From Gordionus sp. m RMFG-2023 (taxonomy: Eukaryota > Nematomorpha > Gordioida > Chordodea > Parachordodidae), in assembly GCF_954871325.1 (NCBI RefSeq), contig NC_088779.1:885121-949120 (forward strand): a stretch of DNA of 64,000 bases, written 5' to 3'. A program made the translations under genes and the position numbers. Every line of letters begins with the position of its first letter. Position 1 is the first letter of the stretch. Positions 23,601-35,900 of this stretch are shown here, in pieces. Under the pieces are notes generated by a model. It was not told the DNA's origin and did not search any database. It saw nothing but the letters and a program-made list of their open reading frames with translations.

Positions 23601-24037
23601 ATAAAATATCCCCAACGTTATTTGAATTATATATATTTGCCATACAATAATATAACGTTTATATATATATTTAAAAGGTTAATTAAAATGAATAATTATA
23701 AAATTAGTATGTATATATATACAGGAATTGGATATAAAAAACAATTGACCATTATTATGAAGTTTTTTTAAAAGATATAAAACCAGCTATTATATACCCT
23801 AACCTTAACCCTAACCCTAACACTAATGGTGAATTTTTTGATAAAATCTAATTACCGCCTGCGGCTTTTAAGACTTTGACAGCCACCTGGAAATCGATAT
23901 CCCCCCATTTGTAATGCCCCTTTTTGACGACGCCAAAGTGACCCTGTCCTAGTATCTTGTCGTCCAAGTGGAGTTTATTCCAATCGAGCTTGAGATTTGG
24001 CCACGGAATGTCCCACGTTTCCGCTTTCAATTGCCCT
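20696..24037 (-). CDS. Tyrosine kinase domain, seven exons, 3' half of the kelch/kinase locus
   Basis: Exons 24037-23856, 23567-23445, 23385-23231, 21840-21727, 21668-21454, 20994-20889 and 20827-20696 give a complete kinase domain and a 44-codon tail. Visible: [10 protein letters not shown] just before the domain (as in the juxtamembrane part of many receptor kinases), Gly loop [12 protein letters not shown] lysine, ELNIMSQL in helix [22 protein letters not shown] where most kinases have [37 protein letters not shown] marks it as a tyrosine kinase. All phases match. The second exon is a problem: a central piece of about 45 bases reads correctly only one frame over, and the in-register frame has two stops. 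These are either two compensating indels, sequence errors at GGGG and AAA runs, or decay. No membrane span or ectodomain lies upstream. The first exon's phase fits the last kelch exon, so it may be one protein with the gene above. Alternatively it starts at an ATG near 24156. Confidence 0.85.
22383..22745. repeat. Polypyrimidine tract, TTC/TTCTC mixture, in a kinase intron
   Basis: About 360 bases almost purely C and T on the plus strand, built of TTC, TTCTC and TTTC units. It produces long spurious frames (Ser/Leu/Phe-rich or Glu/Lys/Arg-rich) that are not genes. It lies in the intron between kinase exons at 21840 and 23231, so the transcript is purine-rich there. Confidence 0.97.
22887..23087. 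mobile_element. MITE of the TAGTGTTG family, kinase intron copy
   Basis: The left end TAGTGTTGTTAAACAGCTC and right end GAGCCGTTTAACAACACTT are inverted repeats. The flanks CTCAGGGC (22879-22886) and CTCAGGGT (23088-23095) are an 8-bp duplication with one mismatch. The interior has the family signature GCAAGCCTGAAGATTTTGCT. hAT-like by duplication length. Confidence 0.85.
23797..23826. repeat. Interstitial telomere-like repeat
   Basis: CCCTAACCTTAACCCTAACC and following units: about five CCCTAA-like hexamers inside a kinase-gene intron. They match the animal telomere repeat (TTAGGG on the other strand). Confidence 0.8.
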
Positions 24038-24556
24038 CTAGATAATGTTTTTTTTTTTGAAGATTCAAATTTAACGCAAATCATATTTAATTTTTTTTTA
24101 AAAAAAAGTTGAATTGGACAAGTAAGTAACTTGACGTAATTACAGGTGTCCATCACCGGTATTACTAAAAATTATTTATTAAAGCCTAAAATTTACTCGG
24201 ATTTGGAAATGACACCCTTTTTTTTCTTTTTCTCTATCTCTCTCTTTGAAGGACATGAAATCACTTTAAACAATGTCATTCTAACAAACTAATAGAAGAG
24301 ATGTTTAAGGTTCAGTGGAGTTATTTTGGAGAACTTGTTTTGAGAATTAGTGCTCCAAAAGTCCCAAAAATATAATCATGATTACTTCACCGTTAAGAGG
24401 GGGGGGGGAGTTAAAAGAGGTGTTATGATTTGTTTTGGATTTAATATTAATGGAGTGTAAATATGATGGAAAATCAAGCACGCCAGATTAGATTATGGTA
24501 GCTACCCACAAGAAAAAAGGCAACGCTATTTATAGGTATAAAAAATATATATAAAC

Positions 24557-27500
24557 CTTTGGGAGGTGCAAATAATGGTTTCGATAGCGTGCGGTGATTT
24601 GCAAAAGATCTCTTTCCCAAAGGTCCAAGCTTCGGTGTCCAGCTGTTCGATCGAATTTAAATTTTTATCGCCTGGACCTAACCCGTTTATCATATAAACG
24701 TATTTACCTTTTTTGTTTGTTTTTTTGAATAAATAATAATAATAATAATTAATTTTATTTTTTTTTGTCTCAAATAATATATATTTTTTAAATTTTATGT
24801 AGACGTAGTAGAGATAGATCAATGGACATTTAATGATATCTAAAACTGACGATGCATCTATAATAATGCATTTGAATCAGCTGGATCCGCCATTTTGGTA
24901 ACCCATATAGCAATTATTATCACTTTAAAAACCCCTGTTAAATTGAGAACTTTCCCCCTTATTTATCTCGGTGATCAGGCAATTCTTTAATAAAGTTTGT
25001 GCGTCATACATAAGGAATAAATTGGCCCTCTCGTTTAAAATTTTTTAACGATGATATGGGTAACCAAAATGGCGTCCCCAGCTGTTTTTGATTGATGTGC
25101 ACTTTTTAATGAAGGCATCGTCAGTCTAGGTATTATTACATGTCATTGGGATAGATGGCATCTAAAATAATATTTTGAAATGTGCTCATCAAAAATATTA
25201 GAAAAAAAAATAATCAAAGATTTTGGATTATCCAAATATTTTTTAATTAAAAAAAAAATGGCTTCTAAAACAACTTTTCGATCTAATTTTTGCCTAAAAA
25301 AAAAAGAAGCTAGCTTCCTGTTACCTTTTCAAAATTAAAATAAAAGGGGCCCGCCCGCGAGAAATACCATTTACGCGGACCGGCCCGGCCCGGCCGGGTT
25401 TTTAAAAAAACAATAATTTTTCGGTCTGGCCCTGGGATATATGTCACGTGTCGTGCCGGGCTTAGAGCCGGGACAGCAGGTCTCTGATATAAAGTTTTAC
25501 AAACATCATAATCATATTTGTAGGTGTATATATATTTTTTTTAATCAAAGAAAAATGAAGAATAAGAAAATAGAATTTTTTTTTAAAATTAGAATCTGAT
25601 GAGCAATCATATCTCTCGCCTGCAAAACCTGCTTAGAAAATACTTAAACAAGCTCTCAGCAGGAGCTAGATAAAATAGTTATTATTATCGAATATATTTA
25701 TTTTGGTATTGTGAATTGGGAAAAAAAAATTGTCAGCTATATTATCTTCCTGAGATAAATTTTGATTGAATCCAGAAAATATATTTCTAAATCATAGGAG
25801 AGTGTGTTAAAGTGTAATTTCAGTTTAATTCTCTATTTTGATCCTCTGCTTATCCAATTCCTCAATTCAATTTGAATGCAGCAGTAGAATGGATAATAAG
25901 CGGCCATGACATCAACATCATTGTAAACAGTTCATAAATCCGCAAATAAATTATTCAAAACACGTATCATTTACTATAAAATTTACAAAGGTCGCGAGGA
26001 ATTTTCTAAGCAATATTTGGAATTAGAAAAAAACCCCAAATTCAAATGAAACTAACCTTCTAAGATCTTCAATGTCTTTGCCCAAAATGTGCCATAACCT
26101 AGAAATTTCTTATTTCGAAAGAAAAATAAAATATTCTTTAATAAATTTAAGTTTTCTTATAGACTGTTAAAGGGATATAGTTAATCCTTATGTTGTCACA
26201 TAAATTATCAAGATTCTCGTAAATTATTTTTTATCTGGATATTTTGTTATACATGTTAGTAACTATAATATTCGTTTTGTATTAATATATTTTTTTTTCA
26301 TTTTAAATAATGAAGGTTTGTTTGATATATTATATTTTGTAAAATTGGATAACTTTATTATGATTACATAATCGATTTTTATCTTGGGTATAAAAGAGAG
26401 ATTATATAATAAAATTTACCAGTTAATTTTATCAATTTTTTTAAAATATATTTGAATAAAAGACCTTTCATCTATAATATTAATTCTCTCAAAACTGATA
26501 TCTAATATTCTATTATTTTTGTTTTTAAAAAATCTAGCTAATAAAATACGACTTTTCACAAATGAACCAAGAGAATACCTTTTTATTCGACAAAAAATTC
26601 AAATAGAAATTTTTAGACACAATTATGGTTCCTCTTTGGGGACTCAATTATAGAATTTTATATAATTATATAATTATAAATTTATAAATTATAATATTTT
26701 TAATTAGGTTTTATGTAAATCTTTGAATGAATAAATGAATCTAAATTTTTTTTTTAAAAAAAAAAAAATTTATTGACAAGACTTTTCCCCTCTTGTCAAC
26801 AGATTTTGAAAAAATTTGTTGTTGTTGTTGTTGTATCAATCTATACATGATTAAACTAGACAAAAGAAAAGACCTGAAGGCCCGCCCGGGTACAAGGGAA
26901 AGCGCGTATAAAATAAAATAAAAGAAGGGTTTATTACCAATCGCCATAACCCCAAATTTATAACGAGGGATATTCAATTTATTGCATTTGGTCCAGATAT
27001 CGTACTCGACATCGTAGCGGTAAATGTCGTTGGAAGGAACAAAGCTCCACGGAGGAGTACCGGAAGCTCCGCCGATCAAATACAGATAGCCGTTCACTTC
27101 TATCAGATTAGCGTGACACAATGGTTTTTCTAAGGACTTGGCCATTTTCCAACTGATTTTTTTTTTCCCCGAGTAAAATATATATTTTTTTTAAAAAAAC
27201 GAGATATTAAAGAAATTAGTTAAGTTAAATGCTATTTTTTAAAAAAAAACCCACTAAAAATAATATAGTTATTGTTGTAGTTTTGTATTTTTTATTATAT
27301 ATTTTATATATATATATATATAATGTTATATATGTAACGTCAATCAAAAGTGATCTTTTGAAGTAAGTTTTTGTTAGTGGATTATTATTGTAACAAATGA
27401 TCACGTGAAAAAGTAAGCTTTGTCCTCCACGTGATTTGATTTTTTTTGTTCAAAGAAATAAAGTTCATTTTTATTATATATATTCATTTGTGTATTTTAG

Positions 27501-30500
27501 AGTGACGTGTAATTTTATGATTAAAATCAAGATGAATTATGTTATAAAAGTGATAGATTTAACAGTCATCTTGTCAGAATAGATTGAGTGTAGTAAACAT
27601 GATTTGATTTGATTTAAGTGTGATGGTATTAAAAGAATGTGAACATAGATTTGATAAACGACAAATTGATTTTAACTCACGTTTTTTCGAAAGGATCGTA
27701 TACCTCTACCGATCTTAAAACTTTTAGCTCGCCTTTGGCCGAATTGATGCCACCGACGACGTAAAGTTGTCTTTGATACTCCCCAGCCGCGCATGCGTAT
27801 TTCTCCTCATTTAAGCTACGTATTGGTCTCCAAGTATCTGTCACGATCGTGTAAGCCAATACCACATTAGTAATCCTTAAAAGAAACATTATTTTTTATG
27901 GCCCATATAATCCAATAAAAACATTAAGCATGTATTTACTTATGCTCAGCATTTTTGCCTCCAATCACGTAAACCTCGCCGTACATAGAACACACGGTGT
28001 GATCGTATTTTGCCTCCGGCATTGGTTTAATGAGAGACCATCCACTGGTGTAGAACATTTTCCAACAAATGGTCGTTGGTTCCAAGACTTTTTCTTCCAT
28101 CAAACTGATTCTATTAGACCCTAAGTAAAATTTTTTTTTATTATTTCTTTCGGATATTATTTTTCTCGATCTAAGTAGTGTATTAAGTGAAAGAGTAACC
28201 CTTTTAATGCCATTTACTCGTTTATTTTCGTATATAATAACGAGTTTATCAATACGATTAATGATAGATACTGCATGTTGGATATCGAATCTGTATTTTG
28301 TTTACTCCACTAGGTACTACCAAATTTATTTATGTATATATTTGAAATTTCGAAAGCGTCTGTAATCCGATTGCTCTGGGTTCGAATCCCGGCAAAAAGA
28401 TCATGTTTTTTTTCTTAATCCAACATGGTGGTTCAGTCGGGAGGGGGGGGGGGTGATATATATAGGAGGCGGGACTCGACCACGTGATTCTGTTATAATA
28501 TATGTTGAAATAATAAGGGTTCTTATTATACTTCGATAATTTTTGGTCGGTGGGTATTTAGGAAATTGTTATACGTTGACTTGGCAGTATCTATCATTAA
28601 ACCTATCAATTCAATAACTATAAAAATTGAGATGGGGCAGCAACTTTAAGTTTTTAGTTACCCATGAGGTACAAAGTAGATAACTGGGTTTCTCTTATCA
28701 GTCCCGTGGGTAATATATTAATCAGCGGCGCGTCAAAGTGCATTTCCGCTCGGGGAGGAAAATCCGCCAACGTGTTATCCGCGTCTTGTTCCGCCCTTAA
28801 ATAAAATGTAAGTTTTATTCGTGAAAAAAAAATTAATAAATTACCTAACACTCGATTTCCTCCTGGAACGATTTATTTGCGATTCGGATTTTTTAACCTC
28901 TGTGGCGAACAAAATATTTTACAAAAAAATTAAAAATAAATTATGAACGAATGAATGAATAAATGAAATGAACGAATGAAAATTTATTCGACCCGGCCCG
29001 ATTCGACCCGGGTTTTATATCTCAGGCTCGACCCGGTTCTTGTACCCGGGCGGGCCTTCAGGTCTTTTCTTTGTTGAGTTTATCGTGCTATCCTAATTTT
29101 ATCGATATTTTTTTTTGGTTACTCACTCACCTTTGGAACGGGATCTTCTTCTAGGTTCTTTTTCGGTCGCGACATCGCTCACCCTAAATGATAATTTAAT
29201 TTTCATATTTATTTGGAATTTTGTATCGAAGTATTTTTGGAAGAAGAGTCATGACAGTTACTTTTAAGTATATTTATCCAAATTTCACCATTATGACATA
29301 GTATATATACTTATATAGAAGAATTTTTTTTTTATCACGGAATATACTTATATAGAAGAATGTTTTTTTTTATCACGGATAAGATGTATATGACGAATCG
29401 TCGTTTAAAAATTAAAAAAATGGGATATTTATAGGGAATAATGATAAATACAGGAAAGAGAGTAGGGGGTAAGGTAGAGAGGGGTAAGTTAGGACGATGT
29501 AATAATAGTCACATATATCGTGATGCTAAATGTTCCATTAAAATTCATATATTGATAGGATATTTAAGTTGTAGTTATAGCCGGGCGTTATATGTTAAGC
29601 GATTATGTGTTTTTTCCGCCAATGTGGTTATTTTTCTCAACTTTAAATCAATTTTTAAAAGAGTTTTCCTATAATTTAAAAATATAATTTTTTTTTTACC
29701 TAAAATGGATTCCACCATGTCTAGAATAATCTATATTATAGTTAATTGTATATAATTTTTACTGTTAAATTTCGAATCGTTTATAATTTACGTAAAAAAA
29801 TCTATGGAAAAAAAAACTAACAGTTTATGGAAAAATTGTATGAAATTTCATAGTGTTAGGTATTCCAAAACATTATGAAATCCATTTCCGAAAAAAATCA
29901 GATTTAAAAACGCGCTCAAAATATGATTGAAATTTGAATAAATAACGCATTGTCGCTAACATATATAGTATATAATCATTTTTTTTAACAAAAGAAAATG
30001 TCTTATATAATAAAGGGCCTTGTTACAATTTAGTTAAAAAGCTTAAGAAAGTAAGAATGATGTAAAAAAATAAAATATATGATAATAGGAAAAATTACCA
30101 TAAAAATAAAACACCGAAATGATCTTTTTATACAAAAGTTATATACTAATGATACTTTTATGAATTAGTAAATAAATTCAAAGTCCACAACTATTTGATT
30201 TAGGGCACAATAGGAAATTCCTACGGCTAAATATAAAAGTATAGTTCTCAAAATTCTGGCTTTTTTTTTGTCACAGTTTTTCAAATATCTTATTATGTTA
30301 TCAATAAAATTTTATTATATTATATGTATATATATATTTTTTTTTTTATAAAATAAAGCTACAAATGCGAAAGTGTTGCTTCTCTTCTTCTTCTTCTCTT
30401 CTTCTTCTCTCTTCTTCTCTTCTTCTCTTCTCTCTCTTCTCTTTCTTCTCTTCTCTTCTTCTCTTCTCTTCTCTTCTCTTCTCTTCTCTTCTTCTCTTCT

Positions 30501-31318
30501 CTCTTCTTCTTCTTCTTCTTCTTCTTCTCTTCTTCTCTTCTCTTCTTCTTCTTCTTCTTCTTCTTCTTCTCTTCTTTCTCTCTTTCTCTTCTTCTCTTCT
30601 CTTCTCTTCTTCTCTCTCTTCTTCTTCTTCTTCTTCTCTTCTCTCTTCTCTTCTTCTCTTCTTCTTCTTCTTCTTCTCTTCTCTTCTTCTTCTTCTTCTT
30701 CTTCTTCTCTTCTCTTCTTCTCTTTCTTCTTCTTCTTCTCTTCTCTTCTTCTTCTCTTCTCTCTTCTCTTCTTCTCTTCTTCTTCTTCTCTTCTTCTCTT
30801 CTCTTCTCTTCTTCTCTTCTTCTTCTTCTTCTTCTTCTTCTTCTTCTTCTTCTTCTTCTCTTCTTCTTCTTCTTCTTCTTCTTCTTCTTCTTCTTCTTCT
30901 TCTTCTTCTCTTCTCTTCTCTTCTTCTTCTTCTTCTTCTTCTTCTTCTTCTTCTTCTTCTTCTTCTTCTTCTTCTCTTCTACCTTTCTTCTTTCTTCTTC
31001 TAAACTGATATATTAGGGGGTGAATCAAATAATTTTCTTATTCTTATGAGGTGTGAATTACAAATTTAAATATTTTGATGAGAGGGAAAATTCCGAAAGT
31101 AACCTTCATTATAACTAAATGAAACATAATAAGTCAATTTTTTTATAGTTGTTGGATAGTGTTGTTAAACGGCTCGTTTTCTGCGGCGACGATATTTAAA
31201 AACGGCTAACCCAATTTTTTAGCCAGAAAAAAATATGGCATAAGCCTCGAGATTTCGGAAGGAAGTCCTTCCTTCCTTTCCTCCTTCCTTAGAAAGAAAG
31301 AAAGAAAGAAAGAAAGAA

Positions 31319-31354
<36 letters not shown>

Positions 31355-32838
31355 CAATGTCTAGACCTTTATTCTTTGAACAAAATCTCTTCAGGCTTGT
31401 GTAATATTTTTTAGGATGAAATATCTAGTTAGCAGTTTTTAAAAATTTGCTTCCAAACGAGCCGTTTAGCAAAACTTACTATTCGATATATTAAAAAATA
31501 ATATATTTAAAATGAAGATTCGTTCTTATTTGAAGCTATGAAACATATTACTTAATTAACAAGTATTTATCGAAATGATAATGAAAAATTTCTGATTCAC
31601 TTGTAACTTTGTTATACACAACACTTATAAGATAAGATACAAAAATTTCTGATATCATCTCTCATCAAAACAAATGTAACTCTGTTACTCACACTTTCAT
31701 AGGATAAGATACAAAAATTTTCTGATAACACCCATCATCAAAATAAAGGAAAAAAAAATTAAAATATCACACAAGCCTAAAGATTTTGCTCATAGAAAAA
31801 ACTAATAATCACAACAAACCATTAGCTTTATCATTATAAATAACCTAATTCCAGTAATCTTTTAAAATTAATTTTAGAGACTTTATTTAAAATCATAATA
31901 AAAATTTCCCAAAATTTTCCTAAATTTATAGAAAAATATGTTTTTTTGGAGATAAATTTATACGTTACCTTTCTGTTTTTTCCGTTTCGCTCTCTGGCTT
32001 AGATTTGAGAGAACTCAATGCGCGATAAACCGTGGCGATTCCTACACTAGAACGTCTCCTGATCTTCGTATCGCTCGGAATTATTGTTACAGATTTTTTC
32101 TAAAAAATTTTACCAAAATAGAGAAGAGTTTAATATGTAATAAATAATCTGTAAATTTGCAAAAACTCTTGTTTCATCTTAAAAATCTGGTGTGATCTGG
32201 TGAAACATTAAAAAGAATTCAAATTTCCCAATCCAATATCATTGTTAATATATATATAATCTACCAAGATGAAGATGAACGCAGTGCTCAGTTGGTAATG
32301 CACCCTACCCAAGGAACAAAAGAGAATGCAAAATAGATTTAAAATATTACCAATTGGCCTTAAAATTAAAAAAAAAAAAGAAAAGAAATGAAAATTAGTT
32401 ATTTTGTCAAATGATTAAAAATCAATAATAAATTTCCCCAATATATAAAAAGGATGCAATAGGTGTGCTTATAGGCTAATTATCCCATTCATGGGTATAG
32501 TTCAAGTCTTGTGAAAGTAGACCAATGATAAATTACCGCCACACTATCTTTAATAGCTCAATTTATTTCACTGCATTTTTTTTTAGTAACTCGTTTAAAA
32601 TTTTAACATAAAATTTTGTGAGGGGATGATTATGTGATAAGGCCTTAATGAGGGTAAACTTAGAAATATTTTTGGTACTAAATGGGGGCTTAATCAGAAT
32701 TTCGATTAAAAATTTTTTTTTCAATTTTTTCAACAATATTGCATATTTTTTATAAATTTAAAATTAAAAAATAACATTAAAATATAATTTTTTCTAAATT
32801 ATAGGAACGGGCGGGGTTAAACTAAATTTAAGAGAAGA

Positions 32839-32935
<97 letters not shown>

Positions 32936-35900
32936 AATAAATAAATAAATAAATGAACGGGCGAGCGAGGGAATTTTTTAAAAAAAAACCACGGGTAGGG
33001 TTGCGGGTTTAAATATTTTTTTGAAACAATAGGTAGGCGGTTGGGCTTTCTGGTAACCTGTCTATTGCAGACCGTTACCTAGAACTGGTGGATTAAGTGA
33101 TACATGCACTTACTGGCTAGACCATAGACTACTCGATAACAACAAATATTTTTACATATAAAGATTTATAATGGTATTCCAATAAAATCAACGAAAGAAA
33201 GAAAGAAAGAAAGAAGGGAAAAGGAAAGAAGAGAATACATCATTGACAATATTACTTTGGGCTTAAAAATATTTTTTTTAATGAAAAGTCAACTCCTTTG
33301 GAATAAACAAAAAAATCCTAAATCTTATACAGATGGGGATCCCTTTGGAATAATTGGTAAAATATTGCCGATTATACGTGTAACTATTTTTTTTTGGTAT
33401 CAATATACACATTCCAAAAAATTCTTAAGCTGACAGTTCCCAGAATAGAGAATAAAAAGGTGTTACGACTCCCAACGAAATTTGAGACTGTTTGAAAAAT
33501 TCATGTTCAAACTTATTGCTCAAAAAAGAATTATTCCATTAGTATACTTGTGCGATAAGAAAATTTCATTGTAGACAATTTTTCACTTTATAAAGGTTAT
33601 ATTTAGTATCTTAGAAAATTTTGATGGTATAATGTCATAGCAAAAAATGAAGTTTTAGTTGAACCTTCCATATAACCACAAGCATTAGAGCTAAAATGGC
33701 GATTATTCTGGTTTTTCGAACTTTGATTGGAGGTTCATTTTGAATTTAATTATTATGCTATTTCATAAATTTTTTTGATCGATATTAATAAAATTTACAT
33801 TTTTTTTATAATATTTTTGATGTGATAAATTTTGCTTTCAAAATATTTTTGTGAAATTTTTTATTTTAGTTGGACAATTCTACTACGATTTATCTGGAAC
33901 AACCCGGGGAAAGTAGGGGCTGGGGCTGAATTGGGAATGAGAAAAAAAAACGTAGAAAAATGAATTTTATAACAAAAATGAATATTCGATTTTCTTTCTA
34001 TGTTAGAGGGCACTAAGTATTTAGCGATTTTTTATTTCATTTGAACTAGAGGTCTTCATTGGGCTAGGTTTTAGCCTATCGGCGGACAAGCGGGTTAAAT
34101 TTTTTAAAAACTATGGGGGTTGGTTGGGCAGGTTAAATATTTTGAGAATATTAGACGGGCGTCCATTACAGACCGTTAATTTGAACTACATAAAAATTTG
34201 TAGAAGATTAAAATTTTTAGCAGGAACAGGGTTGGATTCTCAAAAATAATTTTCAGAGTTCTGAACAATAATCCCGAAGTTTTATCCTTAAAATGGAAGA
34301 TAAAACTCGAATCATATTTTTTAAATCATGGGGGGACCATTTTTTTTTTTACTTTTAAGGAAAGATACAAATTATGTATTTCGTTTAGGGATACTGCCAA
34401 AATTTATTTATAATATTTTTTAATAGATTTATAAGAAAATGAGCCGGGAATTCGCGCCATTCCTATGGTTGAATCCCAGCAAAAAATCATATATTTTTTT
34501 CTTAACCCAACTTATTGGTTCCGTTCTGGAGGGCAGGGGGTGAATATAAAGATAGAAGATCGGACTCGACCACGTGATAAAAACGGCTCAATTTTCTAAA
34601 AAAAAAAGAAGGCTATCAGAATATTTTAGCTCAAGAATATTAGGCAAAGACTTAGAGATTTTGCTCGTAGAAGATAGAAATGCTTGGATATCTAGTAGAA
34701 AAAATTTTTCAATCTTATTTTTATGGGCTAAAATATTGGATTAAACAGTTTTTAATAAATCGGGCCATTTAGCAACACTGATAATATATATTTATGAAAT
34801 GATTTTATGGGAAAACGTCTGGGGATTGGTCGGCAAGAAGCGTCGCTTGCCAATCCGATGATGATCCAACTTGGCGATCGATTCTATGGAAGATCGAACC
34901 GAATCACGTGATTCCTTTATCATATGTTATAATAATAGTAAGGTGGTCTCTCATTAAATTATGGTCGGTATCTAGCAAATTAGGTTGTTTTCTTAGAAAA
35001 TAGCTATTACCTTAACTTGACAGTTATCCATCATTAACCGAACAATATAGAGTGCAATCTAAAAAAAATATCCATCCAACACAAATATTTACATGATGGA
35101 GAGGTTTAATGTGATGGGCGATCTTGTCATCGTGCCTTTCCCCTTTCGTCTCCTTGTGAATTTTGATTGTTGAATGTCGTTTCTTGGGTTCGCTCTTGCA
35201 ACTACATCTCCTCTTACTCACATGACAATCTAGACAGGTGTCGCTTCTCTCTAAAATGCTTTTTTTGATATGACTGACTCTCCTGCCTATCATGGATAAT
35301 CGTTCCTTTGTGTGAATTTAATATTTAACAAACAATCATTAAAAAAAATTTTATATTCATATATTATATATTATATTATATCATATCATATTGGCTATAT
35401 TTTTTTACTCTGATATTTGACCCATAAAGCCTTTGTTTAAAGGAAAAGATTTTTAGCAAAAAAGTAATTAAATCATTTATTACCAAAGTTTTTATATTTA
35501 AAAATGGCTTAATATATAATTTTTTTCGTTAAAGTTATGAAAGTTTTTGAAATTTAATTTTAGATATATAAATTATATAAAAATATTGCCATATTATTAG
35601 TAACTGGTAATGCAAAATTTTTATTAAATTTAAAACCTTGAACCCTGGAACTTTTCTAACTATGCATCTTTCGCAATGGCCCTCAAGTAATTCGCTATCG
35701 CATACAGAACATTTTTCTTCTAAGAATAATAATAAGGATTTTAAAAATAGTTTTATATCTTAAATAAATCTAAACTTGTCAAGTCTTCGTCGCTGAATTT
35801 CATTATTTGAGACCTGTTATAAAAAAGTATTATTTAGAAGAAATAAAGGTCGATTATAAATAACCTGATAGGGAGTACGGTGTGATGGGGAGATAAATGC

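Noticed and set aside
24526-24822. Treating the exon at 24557-24671 as the kinase's juxtamembrane or extracellular part
   Set aside because: NSIEQLDTEAWTFGK fits a kelch blade and its phase follows the kelch exons, so it was assigned to the kelch part.
28379-28393. Functional tRNA gene
   Set aside because: Only the B-box is tRNA-like; no cloverleaf can be formed and the body recurs as a repeat, so it was called a SINE.
30315-31028. Frames of more than 200 codons on both strands
   Set aside because: Produced by the TTC/TTCTC array in a kelch intron, with no conserved protein feature.
35024-35092. Extending the kelch-linker exon to 35039 through VNICVGWIFFLDCTLY
   Set aside because: A better donor (CAT/GTAAAT) ends it at 35093 in the same phase, and the extension runs up to SINE sequence.
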